The notes beneath the pieces are model-generated. The model did no database searches. It was not told where the DNA came from and was given only the letters and a program-made list of their open reading frames with translations. Source: Verpa conica (lineage: Eukaryota; Ascomycota; Pezizomycetes; Pezizales; Morchellaceae). From it: a stretch of 64,000 bases of DNA. The stretch is taken from contig JAUFSD010000008.1 of assembly GCA_033030425.1 (NCBI GenBank), positions 1,116,001 through 1,180,000 on the forward strand, in the 5' to 3' direction. Shown here piece by piece: positions 35,035 through 47,400 of the stretch. A program made the position numbers and the translations under genes. Each line of letters starts with the position of its first letter. Positions within the stretch are counted from its first letter, which is position 1.

Positions 35035-37299
35035 ATGCTGATGGACCACCCCTCATCGGCACCACTACAGCAGCGCGATAGATCTCGCTCTCCGCGTCGT
35101 CGTTCGCCAGACCATCGTGATCGTGCAAGGTCACCTCGCAGTCCTCGCCAACGTCGTAGATCGTACTCACCTCGAAGCAGATCTCGAAGCCGGGACGACT
35201 ATAGAAGGCGGCCTTCTCGTTCGCCTATGAGTGGCAGTGGTCATCCAGGAGGATATACAGGCTCAGGATACGCAGGGAGTGGAGGAGTCGGCGGACCTCG
35301 TCGAAGTTACGAAGAACGCGCTGCCGCAAAAGACGCTATGATGCAAAGTCTCCGTGATAGCTCTCAACAGGACCGCCGTGTCTACGTCGGAAACCTTTCT
35401 TATGATGTTAAATGGCATCACCTGAAAGATTTCATGCGACAAGGTGAGTTCAATGCTATTGATACTACCTTCTTTACCTTCCCTTTATCATTACTCTGGG
35501 CGATACTGTAATCTTTATCAACAAGTCCTATATAAAGCATTTTTAGATATTGGTTTCGTCATCAATAATCTACTACTGTCATTTGATACGCCATTTTCCG
35601 GATTTTAGATGGCTGTAATCATTACTGACTCACATATTCAATACTTATAGCTGGAGAGGTACTCTTCGCAGATGTCTTGTTACTCCCGAATGGAATGTCA
35701 AAGGTGGGAACTACTGTGAACGATAGTGGATGATTTGGTTTATTTCCTTTTGTGGGCTTCTTGTCGGATGTGGATTGACGGGGAAGGACACGGTCGTCCG
35801 CGGGTTATTGTAGGGATGCGGGTATGTTGCCATTCTACTGTTTTAAAATCGCCTAAAGGGTTGTAGCTGACAAGATTTATTAGGATTGTGGAATATGCTA
35901 CAAGGGATCAAGCTCAAACTGCTGTTAACACCCTCAGCAATCAAAATTTGATGGGTAGACTAGTCTACGTTCGTGAGGTAACTGCATAAAAATACCTTCC
36001 TGTTACACACTCAAGACAATGCGCTCATGATTGAACTATTAACACAGGACCGTGAAGCCGAGCCCCGTTTCACTGGACAGCAGAGTGTTCGCCCGCCATA
36101 TGGCGGTGGGCCGGGTGGACCTGGTGGTTATGCCGGTGGCGGCGGTGGCGGATACAATGGTCCTCCTGGGGGTGCTCCTCCTGGCGGTATCCCTGGGGCT
36201 GGTGGCCGCCAGATCTATGTTTCTAATGTGAGTAACAATAAATAGGTCTAACTAGTGGCCCCGTTTCTCAAACTAATAAAAACAAGCTTCCATATACAGT
36301 TGGCTGGCAGGATTTGAAAGATTTATTCCGCCAATCTGGTTAGTATTTCCTACTTAAGTATTCATCTTATATCATGCTTAATTTGTCCAACTGGACTCAC
36401 GTGTTCATAAGCTGACCCAGTCCGTACAGGGTCAGTTGTTCGTGCTGATGTTCATATTGGTCCCGATGGCCGCCCAAAGGGCAGTGGGGTTGTAGCCTTT
36501 GAGACACCAGAAGATGCGCGCCAAGCCATTCAACAGTTCAATAACTATGAGTGGCAGGGTCGCCAGTTGGAAGTTAGGGAGGATCGTTTTGCCGGGTCGT
36601 CTGGTGGGTTCCCTGGAGGTCGCGGTGGGTTTCCTGGTGCTCGTGGTGGCTTTGGAGGTGGCTTTGGTGGTGGCCGTGGCGGTGGCTTTGGAGGACGTGG
36701 AGGTGGTGGCTTCGGTGGAGGCTACGGTGGGGGACGTGGAGGCTTCGGTGGCGGTGGTTATAACGGAGCAACTGTACCAGGAGTGGGAGGAGGCGATTAT
36801 GCTTCAGTACCCCCCAATGACTTTACGGACCATGCTACAAGCGGGGGAGAACGTAGCTCCACAATCTATGTCCGCAACGTAAGATGCTCTTTGCTCATCT
36901 TTCGTTTGATGCATTTACTCACCCTCTTTAGCTTCCTTGGTCCACGAGTAACGATGATCTTGTTGAATTGTTTAATACTATCGGGAAGGTTGAACGTGCA
37001 GAGATTCAATACGAACCCAATGGCCGCTCCAGGGGCACTGGTGTTGTTCAGTTTGATAGTGCCGAAAACGCCGAGACCGCAATCAGTATGAACTCTCCAT
37101 CTTATCCATAGACATTTATTCTACTTGGGGGGGGGGACTTTTACTGACTATTTTTATAGCCAAGTTCTCTGGTTACCTATATGGCGGCCGTCCTTTGGGA
37201 CTAACATTTGTGAAGTACACTACCAACAATTTTAACAGCAATAACGGAGATGCCATGGAGGTAGCGGAGCCAGCCCTGACTCAAGACCAGATCATGTAG
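35035..37299 (+). CDS. Three-RRM SR-like mRNA-binding protein, GBP2/HRB1 type
   Basis: Nine exons: join(35035..35443,35651..35703,35814..35821,35884..35977,36048..36227,36287..36338,36430..36878,36932..37085,37160..37299), 512 residues. In yeast Gbp2 and Hrb1 escort mRNA from the TREX complex to export and check splicing. The N-terminus is an Arg/Ser domain (SRSPRRRSPDHRDRARSPRS) with a Gly-rich stretch. RRM1 runs from RRVYVGNLSYDVKW to VYVRED, RRM2 from RQIYVSNLPYTVGWQDLKDL to LEVREDRF, and RRM3 from STIYVRNLPWSTSNDDLVEL to LTFVKY. Two Gly-rich linkers (GG, GFGG, GYGG repeats) separate them. The third exon is only 8 nt (GGATGCGG) and is needed to complete RNP1 of RRM1 (SKGCGIVEYA). The GBP2 call rests on the RS plus three-RRM order; a paralogue cannot be excluded. 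Confidence 0.88.
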
Positions 37300-37908
37300 G
37301 CTTAGATTTAACGAGAAGCTTGAGGCTTGTACCGATGTTATTTGCTCAATGCTTGTGTCCTGATTGTTATAGCTTGTCAAAGAGGAAAATCATGTCAGGG
37401 TTTCCAGGCCGGCGCTGCCTTATTTTTTGTATTTCAATTCTTAGTTTTGTGTTTCTAGCTTTTTTGCTTTGCGTCAGAAAAATTGGTGTAGGAGAAAAAC
37501 GGGGGTGAGGACGAAAGTACCTTGTTGCAGAGGCGGTCGTTTGTTCTTTGAAGCAGCGTATCTAATCGCGAATTATCATACTCGCGGAAAACTGACAAGG
37601 AAAAGTGGTCCTAATTACTGTTTTATGTATCGATAGTTAGGATAAAGAAAGCAACCATAAATGTCTCTGCGTAAATCACATCTAGTTTACCCTATCTACA
37701 AATAGCTACAGTACTCACTGCCGTGCACCATTTATCGAGTGCGACTGATACGAACAAATAAAAACACAGGAGTTTCAGTGTCGAGTAATATGCATGGACC
37801 CCCCTGAGGCTCTCGCGCGCTATGTTTGTCCTGTCGCGTTTCGTTGACGCGTTAAGTCTGTGCCCTTGCCCCTCTGCCACGCCTTGGTCTAATTTTTTAT
37901 TTATCAAA
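37300..37908. other. Intergenic region GBP2-like to DNA methyltransferase
   Basis: About 0.6 kb with the 3' UTR of the RNA-binding gene and the promoter of the methyltransferase gene. No other feature seen. Confidence 0.6.
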
Positions 37909-40900
37909 ATGCCACCTTTTGATCATCTAGAAGCGGCTCCGACTACAATCGATCCAAAATCTCGCTCAGAGGAGGAGGTATTGCCTTTCTTCGACAGTGG
38001 TCGTGGCTCTAGCATTCCATCAAAACAGAGTTCCAAAAGTACCGATACAAGTGACAACGACGCATTTCGACATTCGGCTGCGAGAAAGAAGCAGAAACAA
38101 AAACGCAGGTTCCAGGACATCTCCCAATCTGAGGATGAAACCCAGCCAACCTTGGATACTGAGGCGGTAGCGGAAGTAGGAGAGGAACTTAGGTTGGTGA
38201 CAGAGGTTCCTGTTTATGAAAGTAAACGGGCTTGTGTTGGTGTACGACCACCACCATTGATGCATCCCAGATCACTGTATGAAGGCTACGGGCATTACTT
38301 GCCAAAGGAGAAAGAGTCAATTGTTGTCCAAGATTTTCTGGTAAGTATTGATCATACAGAAACTAGATATAGAACCTATTAACAGATAGAATAAAGAGAA
38401 ATGAACGGACCAGGGAGGGCGGGCTGTCAACCAGCGAAGATAGCTATGCGTCTCCTGGATTTTTTCATAGCTATCGCCTGGATGATTTCACAATATACTA
38501 CTCTACCAACAACAAACGACTAGGTGGTGAAAATACTATTCTCTCGAATCTTTGCATTAAAGGAAGCTCTGAGATGCTTTTTGATGGCGTCCTTACGGAC
38601 GGACACAGCAAGCGGTACCTCGAGGGAATACCGTTCAAGATTTTATCTGTAGGAAATTATACGGATCTAGAAAAGCACGATGTATCAAACAATATATGGA
38701 TACAGACAGAATGGAATGTCAATAATGCAAGCAACGTTTGGTATGAGCTAGGTACCCCATCGAGTGGATACAATTTCTACTACATCCCTTTCGTCTGGCT
38801 AGCAAATTTCTCAAAGCATTTTATGTAAGTCTTGGTGTACGTTTTCGTTTGATATATATCATACTAATGTATATATGGGTGTAACAGCGATTACCTTGGC
38901 GAGAATGAATCTGTGGTACTATCAGATTTCAAAAACAAGTTTTCAAAGTGGGTTTTGGCCCTTCATTCAGGAAACAAGAATTTCGACAAGTGGTATGCCG
39001 AATTCGGACGTGAAGACTTCAGGCAAGCGGTTGCCGCTCATAGAGACTGGTTATGGAATCAGGTCTACTGCTACTCGGTAAACCTCACGAAAAAACACCC
39101 CATATGGAGCGAAGTACTTCACCTTATGGCTGTTAAAGCTGCGCCGGGAGATTGGGTAGAGCAAACTGTAGTTACGCCGTACGTACACAAGTGCTTTGAG
39201 CACATGTTTGGTGATAAAATGATTGTAGTAAGGCCAACCCGGAAAGCTACAGCTTCAAAGTTTGTTGGTGTCCATGTCCCAAAACCGATCAGGGCCAAGC
39301 GTGATGAATATGGGAACCTTTGTCCGTCCAATTACCTGGATATTGAGGTTGGTGATGTTGTTGCTATCGACAGAGACCAAGGAACGGAATGGAAGAGCTC
39401 TAGTACGATATGGTATGCCTACGTCCAAGGTATTAAATACAACAAAAAAAACGATATACAGCCTTACGCATTAGATGTTATCTGGCTCTACGCACCTGAA
39501 GATACAACCCTTTCGAAAGAAAGGTACCCATATCACAATGAGGTGAGATAAATCTCTTTTGTTAAATTTTACTGATATATAGCCAACTAACTATTATAGC
39601 TTTTTTTCTCGGACCACTGCAACTGTGGCGAAGAGATGTTGTACGCCAAAGATGTCCTGACTACGTTACCGATCGGGTTCTTCAAAGGGCCAGATGAGTG
39701 TAATGAAGAATTCTTTGTCCGGCAGAAATACCGTACTAGCGATCCCGCATTCCTGACATTAAACAAAGAAGATCTCGATGGGTGTAGGCATAAAAAGATA
39801 TTGAAATCGCCATATGAAAGTCTAAAGAGGAAGTATCAAGTAGGGGACACGGTTCTTGCTGGAGCAGTTTTGGATGGAAAGGATATACTGGAGCCTGTTG
39901 AGATCGTCCGATTTGATGAAGACGCAAAGGAGCTCGAGGTCAGGGTGTTGGGCCGTCGTCACACCCTTGAAGATGAGAGTCATGCCCGGCCAAACGAGCT
40001 TGTATATACCGACTCAATATTGCCTATCAAGGCGCATTTTGTCCACCGGCGTTGCCATGTACGCTTTGTCACTCAAGCTGATGTGAATTCCGGGAGAATA
40101 CCAGTTCCATATGACCGCGACGGCACCGGCGATTGTTTCTATATCTCTTCATATATTTACGGCGAACAGGATGTCAAACCTTTCAACGCAAAGAACTTTC
40201 CAACTTCCCTACACCAGGGATACGATCCTGACGTGTTACCGGTTGGTGTCCTACCTCTTAATGGGCTAGATTTGTTTTGTGGGGGAGGGAATTTTGGAAG
40301 GGGTATCGAGGAAGGTGGTGTGGTCAATATGAAATGGGCTGTGGATATTGATACGCCTGCAATCCACTCGTACGGAGCAAACCTACGGAGTCCGGATGAA
40401 ACAGCGCTTTACTTGGGTAGTATCAACAATTACCTACGTGATGTGATATTAGGGAAAACCAATGACTCAGTTGCTGCACCAGTAAGAATTCAATTATTTT
40501 ATTTTGTTGACCATGCTTTTTATAAGGGACGCAATCATATACTAAAATAACTCATTATACAATAGGGAGAGGTCGGTTTTATCAGCGCTGGATCTCCTTG
40601 CCAGGGTTTCTCAAATGCAAATCGGAACAAATTCAGTGAGAAATCGCTACGTAACTGCTCACTCATAGCGTCAGTGGCAACAGCTGTTGATGTTTACCGC
40701 CCTCTTTATGGACTTCTCGAGAATGTCCATGGGATGGCAGCAACCCGTATTATGCCAGATAAACGGGAAATCAATGTTTACTCGCAACTCTTGTGCTGTT
40801 TGGTTGGAATGGGATACCAGTGCCAACAGTTCACCCTAGATGCGTGGTCATTCGGAAGTGCGCAATCAAGAACCCGACTATTCCTTTCTATAGCTGCACC

Positions 40901-41576
40901 TGGCCAAAAATTGCCGCCTCGACCCCCAAGAAGCCACGAGCACCCTTCAACCGTTCGTGATCTCGCTCTCTTCAAAGCTCCTAATGGCCAGAAGTTTGGC
41001 GGGAGGGAGATGACCGGAGCATGCACATATCCAGCACCTGGATCCGGCATAGCGTTCGGAGACCTACCATGGTTAGGGAACAATCACCTCGGGGTGTGCA
41101 TCCCGTTTCCCGATCACCGTATCTCACGCGTCGAAGCAGCAAGGACTAGGACCCTTATGGCTCACGTTCCAAAGCATGAAGATAGTACATTGGTAAATTC
41201 GAATTCGTGGAGAAGTGCAATGAAAGCAGGGAAAATGCCAAAAGGTTGTGGGTACGAGAAATCTATCTCTGAATTCAAATTTAAAGATGGTTGCAAATCT
41301 TGGTCTCGCATTTTGGAACACGGACTTTGCAGGACAATAACCACTACACTTACCCCCCAATGCGCATACACTGGCCAATGGGTTCACTATGATCAAGACC
41401 GATTGATTAGTATAATGGAGGCGAGGAGAGCACAGAGCTTTCCTGATAATGAGGTCTTGCTTGGAAATGCGTCACAGGTGTTCAAAATTGTGGGGAATAG
41501 CGTGGCTAGGTCGGTAGCTTTGGCATGGGGACAAGCTATTCGGTATGCGTACCTAGGAGAGGTTTACGAAGACTAG
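37909..41576 (+). CDS. DIM-2-like cytosine-5 DNA methyltransferase
   Basis: Five exons: join(37909..38340,38397..38824,38888..39542,39600..40481,40566..41576), 1,135 residues. DIM-2 enzymes perform de novo and maintenance 5mC methylation of transposons in fungi, guided in Neurospora by HP1 and H3K9 methylation. The N-terminal 150 residues are charged and disordered. BAH-type domains start near residue 437 (DIEVGDVVAIDRD) and near 582 (KYQVGDTVLAGAVLDGKD). Between them is the DIM-2 hallmark LFFSDHCNCGEE. Catalytic motifs: I, LNGLDLFCGGGNFGRGI (near 726); IV, SAGSPCQGFSNANR with the active Cys (near 809); VI, LLENVHGM; VIII, QSRTRLF; X, GNSVARSVALAWG. The first intron joins less surely (acceptor AAAG at 38396), and a second ATG 87 bp upstream (37822) is in frame. 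No disrupted motif was seen. It lies 1.4 kb from a nested transposon. Confidence 0.92.
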
Positions 41577-42964
41577 GTACAATACGTGCCAGAGCCGTCA
41601 GTAGTCTAGTCGTTTTACCCTAAACTCCTAGGCTAGGTTAGGTTAGCTAGGTTAGTTTGAAGTCAAAGACAGAGTAGACCGACTACAGGATTGTCAATCC
41701 AAACCAAACCACCCACTACATTTGTAAGGTATAATGTTTTCTTACTTGGGTTTTCTGTATGATAGCATCTACGGGGTTTTCACATTATACTACAGGGTAA
41801 CTTTTAGTCACTCGATATTATTACTTAATGTGCCAAGGATTGAAGAGTAGAAATGGGTTATGAACACATGGTGATTATAGTAAATAGATCATGGAATTTA
41901 CACCGTTATAATTGATTGAATGAATGAATGAATGAATATTGATTGGTTGGTTGGTTGGTTGGTTGGTTAATAATAATACATGGTTACACAGATATGTATT
42001 AGAAGAAACTAGGCGGTATTTTACCCAAGTTTTTATATAAATGTAAAAAACACTTTACCTACATGTGTCTATAATACATAATTGATAATTGATGCTAAAA
42101 GTAGGTAACCTATACTACGCCAAGTCATTAACCTGTACCTATGCGGCAGCCGAGGTTTAGGGAAATTTTGGGGGTAACTTTTTAGATTTACATTAAACAA
42201 CTTGAAAATAGGCAGTCTGGGCAAAAATAGCTTGTTATTGGGATTAATAGCATTTATTTCTTTTGATAATTTTTATCTATTTTTTGGGGGGCAGTATTAG
42301 AGGAAGCTTGAGAGAATCCCAGCAGTGGTAGTCCACACTCCAGATGACACTTTTTACTTTTTTTAGCTACTGCTTCTACCAGAATAATCTAAAACCCCAA
42401 AATCCAAAAGTTTACTACATCACGAAAAAATCTCTATTAGTAAAATCTCTCTGGCCAGACTTTATTTACCATCTAATACTTGCCTATATAGTAGGGGTGA
42501 ACGAAGGGACGGGAGGAAATAGAGACTGAAGAGTTGGCGGGTGGTAGTCTTATTGTTACTTTTGTGTTATTTCAGATTATTAGGTTAGAGCTCAGGCTGA
42601 AAGTGGAGGATTACCATAACCGAAAGGTTCATGTAATTAATGAGGGAGAAAAAAACTTGCCTATATAGAGGGGTTTCATCAGAAACACTCCCTGGTTTGT
42701 TGTATGCATGTAGTAACTGAGAAAAAGAGCGGTACACATTAATCAATTCGCCCACCATTGTTAGCAGAATTATCCGTTTCTGGAGATAATTTTATCAACA
42801 GTTGGAACAAAGTCACGGAATGGTCTTAAGATATCTCCCTAAAAATCAAGCCCCTTAAGCTCATGGTAAATTAAATCTAATAATATAATTAGCACCTTAG
42901 ATAGCTTGATGCTAGCATAGTAAGCGACGCACTCGAAGTAGGTCACAATAATCTGCTTACCTGA
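41577..42964. other. Intergenic region with microsatellites
   Basis: About 1.4 kb between the methyltransferase and the MULE. It carries TGAA and GGTT microsatellites (41920-41966) and GGTTAG-like repeats near 41634-41656. Otherwise AT-rich with no supported gene. Confidence 0.6.
41920..41966. repeat. Adjacent TGAA and GGTT microsatellites
   Basis: About five units of TGAA are followed after ATATTGAT by about six units of TGGT/GGTT. Simple sequence repeats of differing motif side by side; likely length-variable. Confidence 0.85.
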
Positions 42965-42973
42965 TATTTTTAA
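42965..42973. repeat. MULE target site duplication, left
   Basis: TATTTTTAA, identical to 50856-50864. Nine-base duplications are typical of Mutator-like elements. Confidence 0.92.
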
Positions 42974-43049
42974 GAGCAAAGGTCTAATCTACCCGTGATG
43001 GATAAGGGTGGGTTTAATCTACCCTTGAGGTTTAATCTACCCCCAAGGT
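42974..43049. repeat. MULE terminal inverted repeat, left
   Basis: Begins GAGCAAAGGTCTAATCTACC. Within the repeat TAATCTACCC occurs three times in direct orientation. The right copy at 50780-50855 differs by one A/G transition near its inner end. The repeated motif is a likely transposase binding site (inference). Confidence 0.92.
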
Positions 43050-43130
43050 TTAAGCTACATGTATACTTGAGAAAATTAAAAATAAATATAACATTGCAGC
43101 GCTTATTTAAATGATAAGTACATGATTTTT

Positions 43131-43908
43131 TCACACTGGAAGTGCTTTGCAGGTGAGAATACTATGTCCTGGTTGGGCACACCGAGTACATTTCTGAGTA
43201 CCTGCACGAGTACTTTGTCTTCCCTGCTTCTTTCTAGCTATTTGTGGCCGCCCTCGTTTCTTTTGCTTACTAATTGGAGGAAGGCAAGTAGTATCGCCAT
43301 TTGGTTCTAGTGCTGGAACAATATTTGAGATATCGAGTAGTGGTAGATTTGGTAGTGAGTAAATAGACCGGTATGCTGAGAGAGTTAGATTGTATGGGAT
43401 CCAATCACGAGGTGCACCACCACTCTCATAAATACATGAGATTGCATGCGCACATGGGATATCATATTCCTGGAATAAACCACAACTGCATTTGCGTGTT
43501 TCCAAGTTGATAGTATATTGAGTGCCGGCATAGGTTGAAACAATAGCTTGAGTTGGTGATGAAAATTGGACAATACGCTGAGTAGCATTGTATGAAGTAA
43601 GTGAGGTTTCGAGAATTTGAGAGCTGTACTTGGTAAGAACGCTGCCAATAGGATAAATTGTGTTATCCATCATATTTTTGGACCGTTCATATCGATTATT
43701 CATGGTTTTATTCCATAGAGCTTGGAGAAAATCAAGGATTGCCAGTTTACGCTCCTGAATAAGATGGCCATTGACGCTTTCAACAATATTAGACGTATTG
43801 TGGCCGTATCTTTTGGCGAGAAGAAAAGGTGATGCCCACAAATTAATATCAATTGTCTGTTCAATATAAGTTGCTGTTCGAGAATTGATAGTGCGTATAG
43901 CCTCTAGT
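43131..43908 (-). pseudogene. MULE transposase, C-terminal part (split by insertion)
   Basis: Second half of the transposase, about 259 codons, in frame with 49725-50695 across the 5-bp target duplication. It holds the SWIM zinc finger CSCGLFQEYDIPCAHAISC (CxC..CxH), usual in MULE transposases, and a C-terminal CCHC knuckle, CTRCAQPGHSILTC. The reading frame also runs on into the LTR upstream, which is an artefact of the insertion. As it stands it has no promoter or start of its own. Confidence 0.9.
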
Positions 43909-43913
43909 CCAAC
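43909..43913. repeat. Gypsy target site duplication, left (CCAAC)
   Basis: CCAAC, matching 49725-49729. Five-base duplications are normal for Ty3/gypsy integrases. Confidence 0.93.
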
Positions 43914-44281
43914 TTTCAAGGGGGACAGCGTGGGGACAGCGTGACCACAGGATACAACTAACTCGATGGCAAGGTAACTATCCGTTACAAGCAAAATACC
44001 AAAGGTTTGTGAAGTAGGGAGTGGTTTCAGCGATCGCGAAGCGATGAAGCAGCAGAGAGGCAGCGAAAGAGAAAGCTCGTATTGAATCTAACTGAAGAGA
44101 CGTTGCGTAAGGAAAAGAGAAAGAAAAACTATTACAGAGGGGGAGCAACGCTCCCTATTTATACAAGAAAACCCTGCTTATACAATGCCCTTGTTCTCAA
44201 CCTCCGACACCTGTTACCCTACTTCCCCCCTTGTATGAGTCACAACCTGGCTCACCCTAGCGTCCCGATCACTCCGTGAAA
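43914..44281 (-). repeat. LTR, 3' copy (left)
   Basis: 368 bp, reading TTTCA..TGAAA. Contains TATA box TATAAATA (plus-strand 44156-44163) and a CT-rich stretch before ACGCAACGT (44100-44108). No difference from the right LTR was noticed. Confidence 0.93.
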
Positions 44282-44285
44282 GTAG

Positions 44286-44296
44286 CCCCCCCTTTT
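44286..44296 (-). other. Polypurine tract of the gypsy element
   Basis: On the element's strand this reads AAAAGGGGGGG and lies 4 bases before the 3' LTR, where plus-strand DNA synthesis is primed. Confidence 0.8.
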
Positions 44297-44427
44297 AGTC
44301 GCGAGCTCCTGCGAGGCTTCAAGTCCCAGGGTCCTGGTTTACTGGGGTACTGCCTGTGAAAGACGTCCACTGCTGCTGTTTCCTCATGATAGGAAGCGGG
44401 TTCCCAGGACGGTTGATGGTAGCCAGT

Positions 44428-47400
44428 CTACTTGACGTAATAACTAGGACTTCCCCGAACTACTCTAGAGTCCAAAATTTCCTCCACTTCCCATTCCTGC
44501 TCCCCTTGGGTAACTATAGGTGGTGGGGGAAGTTGTATCTGTCCTGGTAGGGGGTCTGAGGCGGAAGGTTCCAGAAGGGAAACGTGGAATACGGGGTGAT
44601 TTGGCATGGTTTTGGGCAGTTCGATCTCGTAAGCGTAGGGGCTGATAATCCTTTTAACACGGTAGGGGCCTGCTTTCTTCCAGTCGAGTTTTCTGGAAGT
44701 CCTGGTAGTGCGAATATTTTTCAAAGATACAAAAACCATGTCTCCTGGCTGGTATCGAGGGGCGGGTGTCCTGCGCGCGTTTGTGTACTGTTCCTGTTTA
44801 TCTTGTGCGGTCCTCATCTGTGTTGCCAGCCACTCATGCAACTCCGTCATTTTCGAGGCAAAGTCTTTTGCATCCAGTTCCGAGACAGTCCGTCCTTGAG
44901 GTGTAAGGCTTACTTGAAAGCGAGGGTGAAACCCGTAGTTGGCAAAGAAGGGAGTGGCCTTGGTGGTTTCCGATACCTGATTGTTGGCTGCAAATTCCGC
45001 CATCGGTAGCCACTCGCTCCAATCGTCCTGTTGATATGATACGTACGCGCGGAGATACTGTTCCATAATTGCGTTTACCCTTTCCGTCTGCCCATCTGTT
45101 TCCGGGTGATATGCGGTTGACATGCGTGTTTCGATCTTCAGATGTTGGCACAACGATTTCCAGAATTTTGCGGTAAACTGGGTGCCTCTATCGGAGGTGA
45201 CGTGCGTAGGGAGGCCGTGAAGTTTCCAAACGTTGTGAAGGTACAGTTTGGCTACTTGTCCTGCATCGGTTGTAGTATGGCAGGGGATTAGGTGCCGCAT
45301 CTTGGACAGTCTGTCCACTACCACTAATATGGCGTCGAATCCGTTGCTTTCCGGTAGGCCGGTGACGAAATCCATTGACACTTCTTTCCAGGGTTGTTCT
45401 GGGATGGGTAGAGGGCGGAGGACTCCATACTTGCCGTGCGTATTGGTTTTACTCCTTTGGCAGGTGTGGCAATTCCTTGTGTACCTTCCGATGTACTCGC
45501 GCATTTTTGGCCAGAAGTATTGGCGGCTGACTAATTCGAAGGTTTTTTCTCTGCCTGGGTGTCCTGCTGCTGGTGCGTCGTGATGTTCCTTAAGAATGTG
45601 TAGACGAAGAGGGTCGTAATCAGGTATATACATGCGATTTCGGTAGTAAAGGAGTCCATTGTTATCTGCGCACTCCGCTAGGGATATCTCTGAGGATTTC
45701 CTCTCTCCCCTGGCTAACATTTCTAAAATCTTTTGTGGAAACGGGTCAGTTTTCAGTGCCTCTTGTATCAATTCCGTCAGGGGAACAGTCATTTCAGCGG
45801 GTTCATTTGACAAAGTACCCGCTAACAAACTTAGCTTAGGGTCCAAATTTTCCTTCTTCAACACTGTCTGGCTCTGGTGTTGAATCCTTTCATCCCCCTC
45901 TTCAGGGAGATCTCCTGATCTCCTTGTCAATGCGTCCGGTTTTCCTCCTTGTTTCCCTGGTCGATATGTGATTACGAAGTTAAAGCGTGAGAGGTATTCG
46001 GCCCACCGTGCCTGTCTTCGATTAAGATTTTTGGTGGTCATGAAGTACTCCAGATTTTTATGGTCCGATATGACCGCAATGGGAAAGGCGGCCCCTTCCA
46101 GTTCCGGTCTCCATTCTTCAAAGCTCCTGATAATTGCTAGTAGTTCCTTGTCGTAAATTTCGTAATTGCACTCGGCTGGGGAGTGTTTCTTGGAGAAGAA
46201 TGCCACGGGGTGTAGGATTCCTTGATCGTCTTTCTGGGATAACACTCCTGCCGAGACGTAATCGGAGGCGTCTGTTTCTACCATAATTGGTTTTTCTGGA
46301 TCGAAGTGCATTAGAACGGGTGCTGAGGTAAAAGCTGCTTTTAACGTATCGAATGCTAGTTGGTGGTTCTTTGTCCAAATAAAAGGAACGTGTTCTTTTG
46401 TTCCTGGTTCCTTTCTTGATAGAGCAGTGAGGGGAGCGGCGAGTTTGGAGAAGTCCCTAATAAAACGTCGGTAAAAATTGGCAAAGCCCAAGAATGCCTG
46501 TAGATCTTTAAGATGTTTAGGTCGTGTCCAGTCCATAACTGCTGATACTTTCTTGGTGTCCATGCTGATGCCTTCGGGGGATATGACTAATCCCAAATAT
46601 GTTGTCTTCTGGCAGTGGAATTCGCATTTCTCAGGTTTTAGAAGTACTCCGTTGTTATTTAAAGTTTGTAGAACCTTCCTGACGTGTACTTTATGTTCCT
46701 CGAGTGTATCACTGTATATAAGGATATCGTCCAAATAAGCGGTACAGAATTGATCCAGATACTCCCTTAGGCAGTCGTTGACAAAATGTTGAAAGGTCGC
46801 GGGAGCGTTGGTGAGTCCGAAAGGCATGACCGTATATTCGTAGTGGCCGTACCTGGTTCTGAAGGCTGTCTTCCACTCTTCTCCTAGAGCTATGCGTATT
46901 TGATTGTAGCCCATGCGGAGGTCCAGTTTGGTGTACCACTTGGCTTTTGCAAGTCTGTCCAGTGTTTCCTGTATAAGAGGTAGGGGGTACCGATTTTTGA
47001 TGGTTACCTCATTCAACCCTCGGTAGTCGACACAGAGTCGGAGTGACCCGTCCGCTTTTTTCACGAAGAGCACTGGGGATCCTGCTGGTGACGCGCTATC
47101 TCTAATGAACCCTTTGGCCATATTGTCTTCGATGTATTCCTTAAGAACTATGAGTTCTTCTCTGGACATACCGTAGAGGGGGCCGAACGGGACTTCTTTT
47201 CCTTCTTTCAAGGGGATCTTATGGTCGTAGGGTCGTCGTGGAGGCAGATTTTTAGAAAGCTTCTCATCAAACATGTCCAAGTATTCGTGGTATTCTGTTG
47301 GGATCTTCTGTTTCCATTCTTCCTTGGAGGTTTTGTGATCGACGATCTTGTTTATTTCGTAGAGTGAGAGTGAGAATACTTGAACGTTTCTTTTCCTGGA

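Noticed and set aside
43131..43994. Separate 287-codon gene starting inside the LTR
   Set aside because: Its first 29 codons are LTR sequence and target duplication; the rest is the C-terminal part of the interrupted MULE transposase.
44082..44279. 65-codon ORF, present twice (also 49525-49722)
   Set aside because: It lies wholly in the LTR and is repeated only because the LTR is.
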